From contig JAKQHT010000002.1 of NCBI GenBank assembly GCA_029557895.1, positions 1 to 64,000 of the forward strand: a DNA stretch of 64,000 nucleotides, given 5' to 3'. The stretch is from Bacteroidota bacterium. Lineage in GTDB: Bacteria; Bacteroidota; Bacteroidia; Flavobacteriales; Flavobacteriaceae. This document shows positions 33,945 through 44,258 of this stretch, piece after piece. The number at the start of each line of letters is the position of its first letter. Position 1 is the first letter of the stretch. The notes beneath the pieces were generated by a model. It made no database searches and had not been told where the DNA came from. It was given only the letters and a program-made list of their open reading frames with translations. The position numbers were made by a program, and so were the translations under genes.

Positions 33945-35120
33945 ATGAGTGCAACAAAAATCATCCATTCCATTCCGAGCGACCCGCTCACTGGAGCAAT
34001 TTCGGTACCAGTTTACCAAACATCGACCTTTATCCAAGAGGCGCCCGGCGTCAATAAGGGTTTTGATTATGCCAGAACCAACAACCCCACACGAAAAGTG
34101 CTCGAAGACGTGGTAGCCAATCTTGAAGGCGGCCATTCGGGCTTTGCCTTTGCCACAGGTTTGGCGGCTATTGATGCCGTACTGAAACTGTTGTCTGCAG
34201 GAGATGAGATTATCGCTGTGGATGACATCTATGGTGGTGCTTACCGATTGTTTACCCATGTTTATGAAAAATTGGGTATCAAAGTGCACTATGTCGATTC
34301 GACAGATGCCAGCAACGTGGCCAACAAAATCAGCAGCAAGACCAAGTTCGTCTGGATTGAATCTCCCACGAACCCCACACTAAAGGTATCCGACATCCAA
34401 ACCATCAGTATCATTGCCAAAAGTGTTGGTGCTTTGTTGGTTGTCGATAACACCTTTGCTAGCCCAATTGCCCAAAAGCCCATTGCCTTGGGTGCCGATA
34501 TCGTCATCCACAGTGGTACGAAGTACATTGGTGGGCATTCTGATTTGGTGGCAGGCCTCGTCATCACAAAAACACAAGCGCTCTCCGATAAAATCAAGTT
34601 CATCCAGAACGCTTCGGGTGGCGTACTCGGCCCGTGGGATTGTTTCTTGACCATCCGAGGTATTGAAACTCTCGAGCTCCGTTACAAAAAACAATGCGAA
34701 AATGCCTTTGCCGTCGCGGCATTTCTTGCCAATCACCATTTAGTGGATGAGGTATTCTATCCGGGATTGGTCACGCACAAAAACCACACCATCGCAAAAC
34801 GTCAACAAAATGGATTGTACGGCGGCATTGTATCTTTTACTCTTAAAGAAGACACACAGGAAGCGGCCAATAAGTTTGTGACAAATACCAGTTATTTCAA
34901 ACTGGCCGAGAGCCTTGGCGGTGTCAAGAGTTTGCTCTGTCATCCGCCACAGATGACCCATGCCTCAATCCCTCGTGAGATACGCTTGCAATCGGGCATC
35001 AAGGATTCATTGATTCGTTTGTCTTGCGGTATCGAGGACGCTCACGATTTGATAAACGATTTGAACCAAGCGTTTGCCAGTGTCAACAAACAAAAGGATA
35101 AGCACTATGTTGGGTATTAA
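33945..35120 (+). CDS. Trans-sulfuration enzyme (cystathionine gamma-synthase or O-acylhomoserine sulfhydrylase)
   Basis: A Cys/Met-metabolism PLP enzyme of 391 aa. PLP Lys193 is in IHSGTKYIGGHSDLVAG. Other motifs are TGLAAIDAVL, DDIYGGAYRL, WIESPTNPTLKV and VVDNTFASP. It makes cystathionine or homocysteine from an activated homoserine; MetB, MetZ and MetY subtypes cannot be separated by eye. First gene behind the SAM-I riboswitch; the next gene overlaps by 14 nt. Confidence 0.9.
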   Translation: MSATKIIHSIPSDPLTGAISVPVYQTSTFIQEAPGVNKGFDYARTNNPTRKVLEDVVANLEGGHSGFAFATGLAAIDAVLKLLSAGDEIIAVDDIYGGAYRLFTHVYEKLGIKVHYVDSTDASNVANKISSKTKFVWIESPTNPTLKVSDIQTISIIAKSVGALLVVDNTFASPIAQKPIALGADIVIHSGTKYIGGHSDLVAGLVITKTQALSDKIKFIQNASGGVLGPWDCFLTIRGIETLELRYKKQCENAFAVAAFLANHHLVDEVFYPGLVTHKNHTIAKRQQNGLYGGIVSFTLKEDTQEAANKFVTNTSYFKLAESLGGVKSLLCHPPQMTHASIPREIRLQSGIKDSLIRLSCGIEDAHDLINDLNQAFASVNKQKDKHYVGY

Positions 35121-36219
35121 AAATTTGAATCTTGTCATCTTTGGTATTGGAAACGTAGGCGGAACGCTTGTCGAACAAATCAATGCCGCAAGACCAAAAC
35201 TGGAAGCACAGCATTTAAAACTGAACATCCCCGTGGTGACCAATTCCAGATTGGCATTCTTCATAAACAGTGAAGACACCAACAATTGGGAATGTGATTT
35301 CGAGAACTGCTCCGTACCGTACAATATCCAGGACATAATTGATTTTGTGCACAACAAAAAATTGGACAATCTCATAGCGGTCGATGCCACCGCAAGTCGT
35401 GATTTGGTAAATCATTACGAATTGTTGGTTAAGAGTGGTTTTCATATCGTATCTGCCAATAAAATAGCCAATACCTTGAGCTACGATTTTTATGAATCCT
35501 TGCGAGCCACATTAAAAGCACACAACAAATATTTTATGTACGAAACCAATGTAGGTGCGGGTTTGCCGGTGATAGAAACCGTCAGGCGATTGTACGGTTC
35601 CGGTGAAGAGATAAAAAAAATACGCGGCGTGTTTTCGGGTTCGTTAAGCTATATTTTCAATGCATTTTCTGATGAAAATATTCCCTTTTCCAAAGTTTTG
35701 AAGCAGGCCTTAGATTTGGGTTTGACAGAACCCGATGCCCGTGAGGATCTTTCCGGAAACGATGTTGCCAGAAAATTGTTAATTTTGGCCAGAGAATTGA
35801 ATCTGAAGCCTGAAATCAAGGATATTAGGATAGAATCTTTGGTGCCAAAGCAACTCAACGGCAAAACCACTTTGCACCAGTTCAACACCCGGATTGGCGA
35901 ATTGGACGGCCAGTTTTTGGATATCAAATCCAAACAATCACCTGGCCACGTACTGCGATATGTGGGCGAATTGGACGTAGCCAAGAACACCTTGGAAGTA
36001 AAGTTGGTGTCAGAAGCTAAAAATTCTTCCATTGGCCAATTGAAAGGCGCAGATTCGGTATTTGAGATCTACTCCGATTCGTACAACGAATTTCCACTTG
36101 TCATACGAGGTGCGGGAGCAGGTAAAAATGTCACGGCAAGGGGACTGCTTTGCGATATTATTAAATTATCAGAAAGTTTAAGTTCTAATCCTGTATGTTT
36201 GAGCGCAGTCGGGAACTGA
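35107..36219 (+). CDS. hom: Homoserine dehydrogenase
   Basis: Reduces aspartate semialdehyde to homoserine, the entry to methionine and threonine. 370 aa. NAD(P) site FGIGNVGGT (12-20). The catalytic domain has [41 protein letters not shown] and the signature [22 protein letters not shown]. There is no aspartokinase domain. The ATG at 35107 was chosen because the NAD-binding strand begins there; it overlaps the previous gene by 14 nt, so translation is coupled. Confidence 0.93.
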   Translation: MLGIKNLNLVIFGIGNVGGTLVEQINAARPKLEAQHLKLNIPVVTNSRLAFFINSEDTNNWECDFENCSVPYNIQDIIDFVHNKKLDNLIAVDATASRDLVNHYELLVKSGFHIVSANKIANTLSYDFYESLRATLKAHNKYFMYETNVGAGLPVIETVRRLYGSGEEIKKIRGVFSGSLSYIFNAFSDENIPFSKVLKQALDLGLTEPDAREDLSGNDVARKLLILARELNLKPEIKDIRIESLVPKQLNGKTTLHQFNTRIGELDGQFLDIKSKQSPGHVLRYVGELDVAKNTLEVKLVSEAKNSSIGQLKGADSVFEIYSDSYNEFPLVIRGAGAGKNVTARGLLCDIIKLSESLSSNPVCLSAVGN

Positions 36220-36241
36220 CTTTTATGAATCTTTATTAGGT

Positions 36242-37252
36242 ATGTCAAAAATAAAGGAAGAAATAAAAAAACGGATTTTGGTGTTAGATGGTGCCATGGG
36301 TACGATGCTACAACGCTACAACTTTACCGAAGAAGACTATCGGGGCGAGCGTTTCAAGGACTATCCGCATCCGCTTAAGGGCAACAATGATTTGTTGTCC
36401 ATCACACAGCCACAAGCCATTGCAGAAGTACACCGCAAGTATTTTGAGGCCGGAGCAGATATTGTAGAGACCAATACTTTTTCTGGAACTACCATCGGTA
36501 TGGCCGATTACCACATGGAGGGTTTGGTCCATGAACTCAATTATGAGTCGGCCAAAATCGCAAGGCAAGTGGCCGACGCGTTTACAAAAGCCACGCCCCA
36601 CCAACCCCGTTTTGTTGCCGGAAGTATTGGCCCGACCAACAAAACCGCAAGTCTTTCTCCCGATGTCAATAGGCCAGAATACCGAGCTGTAACCTTTGAC
36701 GAATTGCGCATTGCATACAAACAACAAGTTGAATCCTTGATTGATGGCGGTGTAGATGTCCTTCTGGTCGAAACCATTTTTGATACCCTCAATGCAAAAG
36801 CATGTCTCTTTGCCATCGAGGAAGTTAAGGAAGAACGCAACATCGATATCCCGATAATGGTTTCAGGGACGATAACCGATGCTTCCGGAAGAACACTTTC
36901 TGGCCAAACAGTCGAAGCGTTCTTGGCTTCTGTGTCGCATGTGCCACTGTTGAGCGTGGGCTTTAACTGTGCCTTGGGAGCCGAACAGCTCAAGCCATAC
37001 TTGCAGCGCCTTTCCCATGAAACGGATTTTTACACCTCTGCCTATCCCAATGCAGGGCTCCCCAATGCCTTTGGCGAATATGACCAATCGGCAAAACAAA
37101 TGCAGGTTTTGGTGGAAGACTATCTAAAAGACGGGCTGATAAACATCATCGGTGGGTGTTGCGGCACTACGCCAGACCATATTAGAGCAATAGCAGAAGT
37201 CGCAAAAAAATATAAACCACGAAAGATTCAGGCAGAAACTGGAATCACATGA
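36242..37252 (+). CDS. metH: Methionine synthase, homocysteine-binding module (separate polypeptide)
   Basis: 336 aa corresponding to the N-terminal homocysteine S-methyltransferase barrel of cobalamin-dependent methionine synthase. Zinc ligands are Cys243 (GFNCALG) and Cys306/Cys307 ([11 protein letters not shown]). The N-terminus [20 protein letters not shown] is typical of MetH. In most bacteria this is fused to the rest of MetH. Here it ends in an ATGA overlap with the second part, which favours stoichiometric synthesis of both pieces. Confidence 0.94.
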   Translation: MSKIKEEIKKRILVLDGAMGTMLQRYNFTEEDYRGERFKDYPHPLKGNNDLLSITQPQAIAEVHRKYFEAGADIVETNTFSGTTIGMADYHMEGLVHELNYESAKIARQVADAFTKATPHQPRFVAGSIGPTNKTASLSPDVNRPEYRAVTFDELRIAYKQQVESLIDGGVDVLLVETIFDTLNAKACLFAIEEVKEERNIDIPIMVSGTITDASGRTLSGQTVEAFLASVSHVPLLSVGFNCALGAEQLKPYLQRLSHETDFYTSAYPNAGLPNAFGEYDQSAKQMQVLVEDYLKDGLINIIGGCCGTTPDHIRAIAEVAKKYKPRKIQAETGIT

Positions 37253-39951
37253 TCGATCAAACAATGACTAAAGGAAAATTTCTAACCTTATCGGGTCTTG
37301 AACCCCTTGTAGTAACCCCCGAAAGCAATTTTATAAATGTTGGTGAGCGTACCAATGTCACGGGATCACGCAAGTTTTTGCGATTGATAAAGGAAGAAAA
37401 TTATACCGAAGCGCTAGAGGTCGCAAGGCACCAAGTAGAAGGTGGAGCGCAGATCCTTGATGTCAATATGGATGAAGGTATGCTCGATGGTGTCCAAGCC
37501 ATGACCACATTCCTCAATTTGATAGCTTCAGAACCCGATATTTCCCGAATTCCCATTATGATTGACAGTTCCAAATGGGAAATCATCGAGGCTGGATTGA
37601 AGGTGGTTCAAGGAAAATCGGTTGTCAACTCCATCAGTTTAAAAGAAGGAGAAGAAGTCTTTATCCATCATGCCAAATTGGTCAAACGTTACGGAGCGGC
37701 GGTCGTCGTGATGGCTTTTGATGAGGATGGCCAGGCAGATACTTACGAGCGTCGCATCCAGATTTGTGAACGTTCATATAGGATTTTGGTCGATGTTGTC
37801 AAGTTTCCGCCACAAGACATCATTTTTGACCCCAACATTTTCCCGGTCGCGACAGGTATGGAAGAACATCGAAAAAATGCCCTTGATTTTTTCAATGCCA
37901 CAAAATGGATCCGTGAAAATTTGCCCTTTGCCAATGTTTCCGGTGGCGTGAGCAACGTGTCGTTTTCGTTCAGAGGAAATGATATTGTCCGCGAAGCCAT
38001 GCACGCATCCTTTTTGTACCACGCCATTCGCCATGGCATGAACCTCGGTATCGTTAACCCGGCCATGCTAGAAGTATATGACGAAGTAGATAAAGAACTT
38101 TTAACGTTGGTAGAAGACGTTTTTTTTGACAGGCGAGATGACGCTACGGAGCGGTTGTTAGATTTTGCCGAAACGGTAAAGAACAATAAAAAAGATGAAT
38201 CCGTAGCCGTACAGGAATGGCGCAATAACTCGCTCCAGGAGAGGATAACCCACGCTCTGGTAAAAGGCATCGATACGTTTATTGTTGAAGATGTCGAAGA
38301 AGCGAGGAAAAGTGTCAAAAAACCCATAGAAGTCATCGAAGGCCATTTGATGATTGGGATGAATGTGGTGGGCGATTTGTTCGGCAGCGGTAAAATGTTC
38401 CTTCCGCAGGTAGTAAAATCGGCACGGGTAATGAAAAAAGCAGTCGCATACCTGCAACCATTCATTGAAGCCCAAAAGGAAGGAAAGGTTGAATTTTCGG
38501 GAAAAATTTTGATGGCAACCGTAAAAGGCGATGTACATGATATTGGAAAAAATATTGTCAGCGTCGTTTTGGGGTGTAATAATTACGAGATCGTCGATTT
38601 GGGCGTGATGGTGCCACCCGAAAAAATCATCGAAACGGCCATAGCCGAAAAAGTGGACATTATCGGTTTGAGCGGGTTGATTACCCCGTCATTGGACGAA
38701 ATGGTGTACGTTTCCAAAGAGATGAAAAAGAAAAACCTGGATATCCCATTGATCATTGGTGGTGCCACAACGTCCCGCGCCCATACTGTCGTGAAGATAG
38801 CGCCCAACTACAACCACACGGTAGTGCACATCAACGATGCATCCAGGGCGGTGACCGTGGTCGGGAATTTGCTCCAAAAAAACAATGCAATATACAAAGA
38901 ACAGATTCGGGAAGAATACGATAAATTCCGTGACCAGTTCCTGAAACGGACCAAAGAAAAAGAATACATCAGCATTGAACAGGCAAGACAGAACAAACTT
39001 CGAATAGATTGGAACACATCTGAAATCGTAAGGCCAAAACACCTGGGCATTCAAGTTCTTGAAGATTTCGATTTGAAAAAACTGGAGCCTTATTTGGACT
39101 GGAGCCCGTTTTTCAGAAGTTGGGATCTACATGGCCGTTATCCGGACATATTAGAGGATGAGGTGGTTGGCGAACAGGCAAAAGAATTGTTCCGTGACGC
39201 AAAGAAACTTCTTGCGCGGATTTTTGACGAGAAATTACTGAAAGCCAGAGCAGTCTTTGGGCTGTTTCCGGCAAATACCATCAACGATGACGATGTTGAA
39301 GTTGAAGCATCTGACCGTTCGGGCAAATCCGAGAACCCTATAACGTTTCTTACCCTCCGCCAGCAATCCAAAAAGCGCGAAGGCGTGCCTAATATCGCCC
39401 TGGCCGATTTTATAGCCCCAAAATCTTCCGGAAGACAAGACTACATTGGGGCGTTTTGCGTATCGGCAGGGTTTGGAACTGATGAATTGGCAAAGCAATT
39501 TGAGAAAAACCATGACGATTACAACGCCATCATGATAAAGGCCATGGCCGACCGTTTGGCCGAGGCTTTTGCAGAATATCTGCACAAGGAAGTCCGCACC
39601 AACTATTGGGGGTATGCCAAAAACGAAAATTTTACCAATGAAGAGCTCATCAGGGAAGATTATAAAGGCATCCGCCCTGCACCCGGCTATCCCGCTTGCC
39701 CCGACCATCTTGAAAAACCTACCATTTGGAAGTTGCTCAAGGTAAAAGAAACCATTGGGGTCGAATTGACCGAAGGCCTTGCCATGTGGCCGGCAGCAAG
39801 TGTGAGCGGTTATTATTTTGCAAATCCCGATGCCAAGTATTTCGGATTGGGAAAAATAGCAGAAGACCAGTTGAAGGATTACGCCAAGCGGCGGCAACTG
39901 CCGGAAGATGAAGCCGCAAAATGGCTCAGTCCGAGCTTAAGCCCATTCTGA
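37249..39951 (+). CDS. metH: Methionine synthase, folate, cobalamin and reactivation modules
   Basis: 900 aa. The pterin-binding barrel (about 25-300, with [14 protein letters not shown] and [15 protein letters not shown]) is followed by the cobalamin cap and Rossmann domains (about 330-560). The axial ligand His430 is in DVHDIG (428-433), and [14 protein letters not shown] binds the corrin. The C-terminal AdoMet-dependent reactivation domain (about 580-900) has [12 protein letters not shown]. Lacks only the homocysteine module, which the preceding gene supplies. Coupled by a 4-nt ATGA overlap. Confidence 0.95.
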   Translation: MIDQTMTKGKFLTLSGLEPLVVTPESNFINVGERTNVTGSRKFLRLIKEENYTEALEVARHQVEGGAQILDVNMDEGMLDGVQAMTTFLNLIASEPDISRIPIMIDSSKWEIIEAGLKVVQGKSVVNSISLKEGEEVFIHHAKLVKRYGAAVVVMAFDEDGQADTYERRIQICERSYRILVDVVKFPPQDIIFDPNIFPVATGMEEHRKNALDFFNATKWIRENLPFANVSGGVSNVSFSFRGNDIVREAMHASFLYHAIRHGMNLGIVNPAMLEVYDEVDKELLTLVEDVFFDRRDDATERLLDFAETVKNNKKDESVAVQEWRNNSLQERITHALVKGIDTFIVEDVEEARKSVKKPIEVIEGHLMIGMNVVGDLFGSGKMFLPQVVKSARVMKKAVAYLQPFIEAQKEGKVEFSGKILMATVKGDVHDIGKNIVSVVLGCNNYEIVDLGVMVPPEKIIETAIAEKVDIIGLSGLITPSLDEMVYVSKEMKKKNLDIPLIIGGATTSRAHTVVKIAPNYNHTVVHINDASRAVTVVGNLLQKNNAIYKEQIREEYDKFRDQFLKRTKEKEYISIEQARQNKLRIDWNTSEIVRPKHLGIQVLEDFDLKKLEPYLDWSPFFRSWDLHGRYPDILEDEVVGEQAKELFRDAKKLLARIFDEKLLKARAVFGLFPANTINDDDVEVEASDRSGKSENPITFLTLRQQSKKREGVPNIALADFIAPKSSGRQDYIGAFCVSAGFGTDELAKQFEKNHDDYNAIMIKAMADRLAEAFAEYLHKEVRTNYWGYAKNENFTNEELIREDYKGIRPAPGYPACPDHLEKPTIWKLLKVKETIGVELTEGLAMWPAASVSGYYFANPDAKYFGLGKIAEDQLKDYAKRRQLPEDEAAKWLSPSLSPF

Positions 39952-40002
39952 CCTTTAGTTTTTGGTTGAAAATGGAAATATTTAAAAGATAAAATTAAAA
40001 AA

Positions 40003-40019
40003 GTCCTCCTTTGGAGGAT
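40003..40019. repeat. Short G/C hairpin before metF
   Basis: TCCTCC (40004-40009) and GGAGGA (40013-40018) form a 6-bp hairpin with a TTT loop. Just downstream TAGGAG (40021-40026) lies 4 nt before the metF ATG, a Shine-Dalgarno-like site unusual in this lineage. Confidence 0.45.
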
Positions 40020-40030
40020 TTAGGAGACCT

Positions 40031-40987
40031 ATGAAAGTAACCGAACACATCAAAAAAGCCACCGGAAACACCTTGTTTTCGTTTGAGATATTACCGCCCT
40101 TGAAAGGGCAGCACATCAATTCCATTTTTGAGAACATCGACCCGTTGATGGAGTTCAAGCCGCCATTTATCGATGTGACCTACCATCGGGAAGAATACGT
40201 TTTCAAAGAACAAGAAAACGGACTGCTAAAAAAGCAAGTGGTAAAAAAACGTCCCGGGACCGTCGGGATCTGTGCAGCGATACAGAACAAATATAAAGTG
40301 GATGCCATCCCGCATATTTTGTGCGGTGGGTTTACAAAGGAAGATACCGAGAATTTCCTCATCGATTTGGATTTTCTCGGTATTCAAAATGTGATGGCGT
40401 TGCGTGGCGATGCCGTAAAGAACGAAACGTATTTTCGTCCCGAAAAAGAAGGCCATGAGTATGCCAATGGTTTGGTAAAACAAATTTGGGCGATGAACGA
40501 AGGGATCTATCTCGATGAAGAGCTTGAAAACTCATCAAAAACCAATTTTTGCATCGGTGTAGCTGCCTATCCCGAAAAGCATATGGAAGCGCCAAGTTTG
40601 GACAGTGACATCCATTTTTTGAAAAAGAAAATAAAAAATGGCGCTGAATATATTGTGACACAGATGTTCTATGACAACAAAAAATATTTTGATTTTGTGA
40701 GCAAATGCAGGAAAGAAGGCATAACAGTTCCAATAATTCCCGGCCTCAAACCCATTGCCACAAAAAAACAGCTCAACCTCATTCCGCATCGGTTTCATGT
40801 GGATTTGCCGGAAGAATTGATTCTGGAAGTCATCAAATGCAAGGACAACGAGCATGTGCGGCAGGTTGGCATCGAATGGTGCATCAGCCAATCCAAAGAA
40901 TTGCAGCAAGCGGGCATTCCGGTACTGCACTATTATTCAATGGGCAAGAGCGAAAACATCAAAGCGATTGCCTCAAAGGTTTTTTGA
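40031..40987 (+). CDS. metF: Methylenetetrahydrofolate reductase
   Basis: Makes the methyl-tetrahydrofolate used by methionine synthase. 318 aa FAD-dependent TIM barrel. The catalytic Glu is near the start in LFSFEILPPLKG. Other motifs are FIDVTYHREEY, VMALRGDAV and YIVTQMFYDNKKYFDF (substrate and FAD contacts), and VPIIPGLKPI. Last gene of the methionine operon; separated from metH by 79 nt with a small hairpin. Confidence 0.95.
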   Translation: MKVTEHIKKATGNTLFSFEILPPLKGQHINSIFENIDPLMEFKPPFIDVTYHREEYVFKEQENGLLKKQVVKKRPGTVGICAAIQNKYKVDAIPHILCGGFTKEDTENFLIDLDFLGIQNVMALRGDAVKNETYFRPEKEGHEYANGLVKQIWAMNEGIYLDEELENSSKTNFCIGVAAYPEKHMEAPSLDSDIHFLKKKIKNGAEYIVTQMFYDNKKYFDFVSKCRKEGITVPIIPGLKPIATKKQLNLIPHRFHVDLPEELILEVIKCKDNEHVRQVGIEWCISQSKELQQAGIPVLHYYSMGKSENIKAIASKVF

Positions 40988-41000
40988 TAATTCCTTTTGG

Positions 41001-41034
41001 TTTGGATTTTTAAGTGAATAAAACCGTATTTTTG
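41001..41034 (+). promoter_or_regulatory. Promoter of the class I/II aminotransferase gene
   Basis: TTTG (41001-41004) and TATTTTTG (41027-41034), 22 nt apart, match the consensus. The ATG follows 23 nt after the -7 box. Confidence 0.55.
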
Positions 41035-41057
41035 CATCAATTTTGGTTATACGCACT

Positions 41058-42317
41058 ATGAAAACATCTCAATTGGCAGAAGGTTTGAAAGGTTCCGAAA
41101 TCATCAAGATTGCGGGTGAGGTCAATGCTTTGAAGGCAAAAGGTGAGGTCATTTTCAACCAGACCATTGGCGATTTTGACCCCGATATCTTTCCGATACC
41201 CGGCGAATTGAAACAAGCCATTGTCGATGCGTATAACGATAACCAAACAAATTACCCGGCAGCCGACGGTGTGGCTGCTTTGCGCAAATCGGTTTCAAAA
41301 TACCTGTCTGAACATCTCGGACTGGACTTTGCTACCAACGAAATCTTGGTTTCAGGTGGTGCGCGCCCTTTGATATATGCTATCTATCAGACCATTCTGG
41401 ATATCGATGATACAGTTTTGTACCCTGTGCCGTCATGGAATAACGATGCATATACCTATTTGGTGCGCAATAAGGCAGTGGTTGTCGAGACCAAGCCGGA
41501 AAACGAATTCATGCCAACGGTAGCTGACATCAAACCCCACATCAAAAATGTGAACCTTATCGCTTTGTGTTCGCCATTGAACCCTACAGGAACGACGTTT
41601 GATAGGGAAACTTTATTCGAAATTTCGCAATTGGTTGTTGCTGAAAACATAAGTCGTGCATCGCAAAACCAAAAACCACTTTACGTGCTTTACGACCAGA
41701 TTTATTGGCAACTGACCTACGGTACGATAGCGCATTTTAATCCTGTAAGCTTATTGCCCGAAATGCGGGATTACACGATTTTTGTGGATGGGATTTCCAA
41801 AGCTTTTGCGGCTACGGGCGTGCGTGTAGGTTGGGCGTTCGGGCCACAGCACGTCATTAACAAGATGAAAGCCTTGTTGGGCCATATCGGTGCTTGGGCG
41901 CCCAAGGCAGAGCAAGTGGCAACCGCCAGTTTTCTGGATCAACCCGGAGCGGTTTCCAAGTATCTCAAAAACATTAAAGAAGCGCTCCATGACCGCTTGG
42001 TGGCTTTTTATGACGGCTTTGAAAGTTTAAAAAATGCGGGATTTCCCGTAAGTGCCATCCGGCCCCAAGCCGCTTTATACCTGACTGTTCAATTTGATTT
42101 GATTGGGAAAACGACCGCTGAAGGAAAGAAGTTAAATTCCATACAAGAAGTAACAAGTTATTTGTTACATGAAGCCAAACTTGCCGTTGTACCATTTTAT
42201 GCCTTTGGGGCTTCTGCCGATTCCAACTGGTTCAGGCTGTCGGTGGGTACTGCCAGAAGTGAAGAAATTGCTACAATTTTTGAGTTGCTTGAAGATGCAC
42301 TTCAAAAATTGAAATAA
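41058..42317 (+). CDS. Class I/II PLP-dependent aminotransferase
   Basis: 419 aa of the aspartate aminotransferase fold. Substrate/cofactor motifs are YPAADGVAALRKSV, YPVPSWNNDAYTYLV, LCSPLNPTGTTFD and the PLP Lys in FVDGISKAFAATGVRVGWAFG. Specificity for aspartate, aromatic or other amino acids cannot be read. The ATG at 41058 lies behind a good promoter; a TTG 15 nt upstream is possible. Single gene. Confidence 0.9.
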   Translation: MKTSQLAEGLKGSEIIKIAGEVNALKAKGEVIFNQTIGDFDPDIFPIPGELKQAIVDAYNDNQTNYPAADGVAALRKSVSKYLSEHLGLDFATNEILVSGGARPLIYAIYQTILDIDDTVLYPVPSWNNDAYTYLVRNKAVVVETKPENEFMPTVADIKPHIKNVNLIALCSPLNPTGTTFDRETLFEISQLVVAENISRASQNQKPLYVLYDQIYWQLTYGTIAHFNPVSLLPEMRDYTIFVDGISKAFAATGVRVGWAFGPQHVINKMKALLGHIGAWAPKAEQVATASFLDQPGAVSKYLKNIKEALHDRLVAFYDGFESLKNAGFPVSAIRPQAALYLTVQFDLIGKTTAEGKKLNSIQEVTSYLLHEAKLAVVPFYAFGASADSNWFRLSVGTARSEEIATIFELLEDALQKLK

Positions 42318-42346
42318 CGCCATCCAGTAGTTTCCATTTATTCGGT

Positions 42347-42354
42347 TATTTTTG
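42347..42354 (+). promoter_or_regulatory. Candidate -7 box of the PagL-like/DUF2807 pair
   Basis: TATTTTTG matches TAnnTTTG exactly and ends 17 nt before the ATG. No well-placed TTTG at -33. Confidence 0.4.
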
Positions 42355-42371
42355 TGTCACAAGCTCCGTAA

Positions 42372-43469
42372 ATGAAACAACAACTTTCGGTCGTATTCTT
42401 TCTTTTGACTTTCACTTTTGTTTGTTCGCAAGAGAAAAAATCACCTTTTTCAATTGAAGCCAATTACTTCTACGGCACCATTTTGGAGCACAATCCAGAT
42501 ATTTCCCACCTGATTACCGACCATCCTACGGGCTTCATCTTGGGTTTCAATAAAAAAACCTATGGCTTGAGTGCTTGGGAAAGCCGATATAATTACCCGG
42601 ATTGGGGATTTTCATATATTTATCAGGACATGAAAAACCGGCATCTTGGTGAAAATCACAGTGTTTATGCCAATTTCAGTTTTTATTTTCTCAAGCGAAA
42701 TTTGATGTTGAAAGTCGGTCAGGGAATTGCCTACACGACCAAACCCTACAACAAGTACAACAATTACCAAAACAATGCCTACGGCTCGGATTTGTTGAGT
42801 TCGACGTTTGTCCAATTGAACTATAAAAAGGAAAATATTATTGAAGGTCTTGGCATTCAAGCAGGGATTTCGCTCATCCATTATTCCAATGCCAATGTGA
42901 AAGCGCCGAATACTTCAACCAATACATTCGCATTCAACATTGGAGCCAATTATCTGTTTGACCATGATGAAAAAATTGAATATATTCCATCAAATGAAGC
43001 CAAAAAATTCACGGAACGTATCAAATATAATGTGGCATTGCGAGGCGGTGTGAACGAAAGTGACATCAACGACATGGGACAGTTTCCGTTTGTGGTCATT
43101 TCAGCCTATGCCGATAAACGTCTCAACCGAAAAAGTGCTGTACAACTTGGTGCCGACGTGTTTCTATCTGAATTTTTGAAAGAACTCATTTATTATTATT
43201 CGGTGGCGTTTCCGGAATTTGATGTGACAGGAAGAGAAGATTGGAAGCGTATTGGCGTATTTGTCGGGCACGAACTGTTTGTCAATAAAATGTCCATCAT
43301 CACGCAACTGGGGTATTACGTATATTATCCGTATGATTTTGAAGGCCAAGTCTATAACCGAATCGGTTTGAAACGTTATTTTGGAGATACATTTTTTGGC
43401 GCGATTACATTAAAATCGCACGCTGCCAAAGCCGAAGCGGTTGAATTTGGAATAGGAGTTCGATTATGA
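42372..43469 (+). CDS. Acyloxyacyl hydrolase / lipid A deacylase PagL-like protein
   Basis: 365 aa with signal peptide FLLTFTFVCSQ. Beta-strand-rich and probably an outer-membrane barrel. The segment SLIHYSNANVKAPNTSTN matches the PagL family catalytic region (His-x-Ser plus conserved Asn). It is preceded by barrel strands and followed by more strands than in the short PagL of Pseudomonas (about 170 aa). It may remove the 3-O acyl chain of lipid A; this is family inference. Overlaps the DUF2807 gene by ATGA. Confidence 0.75.
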   Translation: MKQQLSVVFFLLTFTFVCSQEKKSPFSIEANYFYGTILEHNPDISHLITDHPTGFILGFNKKTYGLSAWESRYNYPDWGFSYIYQDMKNRHLGENHSVYANFSFYFLKRNLMLKVGQGIAYTTKPYNKYNNYQNNAYGSDLLSSTFVQLNYKKENIIEGLGIQAGISLIHYSNANVKAPNTSTNTFAFNIGANYLFDHDEKIEYIPSNEAKKFTERIKYNVALRGGVNESDINDMGQFPFVVISAYADKRLNRKSAVQLGADVFLSEFLKELIYYYSVAFPEFDVTGREDWKRIGVFVGHELFVNKMSIITQLGYYVYYPYDFEGQVYNRIGLKRYFGDTFFGAITLKSHAAKAEAVEFGIGVRL

Positions 43470-44215
43470 AAAAAACTTTATACCTTATATTGACCGTGTT
43501 TTTAGTTGCTTGCAATGGCGATAATGTGCCTGATTGTTTTCAAAATGCAGGTGACATTGTTCAACAGGAAATTGAAGTTGCGACTTTTGATAAAATCATT
43601 GTTTTTGAACGTGTGGAGCTTATCGTCACACAAGCGGCAACCCAAAAAGTTGTTGTAGAAACCGGAGAATATTTGATGAATGATGTAAAAGTCACCGTTA
43701 CCAATGGTCAATTGGTTCTTAAAAACCAGAATGGCTGTAATCTTACAAGAGATTATGGCCTTACCAAAGTGTTTGTCGAAACACCAGACCTTGTTGAAAT
43801 CCGAAACAGTTCCGGATTGACGGTGCGTAGCAATGGCGCTTTGCACTTTCCGGGCCTGTCATTGGTTTCCGAAAATTCCAACGATGCCAATGCCACACAT
43901 ACCGATGGCGATTTCCGTTTGGAATTTCATGGGGAAACACTGAACGTTGCCACCAACAATCTGACCAATGTATTTGTAAGCGGCACGGTGAACAATCTGT
44001 TTGTCGGATTTTATTCAGGCAACGGACGGTTTGAAGGTGGTGATCTGGTTGCCCAAAACGTTGAAATTTTCCAGCGAAGCAGCAACGACATGATTTTGAA
44101 TCCGCAGCAATCCATCACTGGAGAAATCCGCAGTACAGGCGATGTGATTTTGGTGAACGAACCACCAATTGTGGACGTTCAACAGTTTTATACGGGGGAA
44201 TTGATCATCCAATAA
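43466..44215 (+). CDS. DUF2807 (GIN domain) lipoprotein
   Basis: 249 aa. Lipoprotein signal MKKTLYLILTVFLVAC. The mature part is a right-handed beta-helix-like GIN/DUF2807 domain, with VATFDKIIVFERVELIVTQ near the start and serial NxLxVxxx-type rungs (VATNNLTNVFVSGTVNNLFV). The family is abundant in Bacteroidota as surface proteins of unknown role. Coupled by ATGA overlap to the PagL-like gene, so both probably act at the outer membrane. Confidence 0.85.
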   Translation: MKKTLYLILTVFLVACNGDNVPDCFQNAGDIVQQEIEVATFDKIIVFERVELIVTQAATQKVVVETGEYLMNDVKVTVTNGQLVLKNQNGCNLTRDYGLTKVFVETPDLVEIRNSSGLTVRSNGALHFPGLSLVSENSNDANATHTDGDFRLEFHGETLNVATNNLTNVFVSGTVNNLFVGFYSGNGRFEGGDLVAQNVEIFQRSSNDMILNPQQSITGEIRSTGDVILVNEPPIVDVQQFYTGELIIQ

Positions 44216-44258
44216 ATAGAATAGTTATTGGAATTTGGTGTTTTGATTATTGGAATTT

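Noticed and set aside
36308-36993. Long minus-strand ORFs opposite metH
   Set aside because: They lie antisense to a strongly conserved coding region and look like products of its codon bias.
37743-38465. 240-codon minus-strand ORF opposite the second metH gene
   Set aside because: Ser/Thr-rich low-complexity translation typical of the complement of conserved coding DNA.
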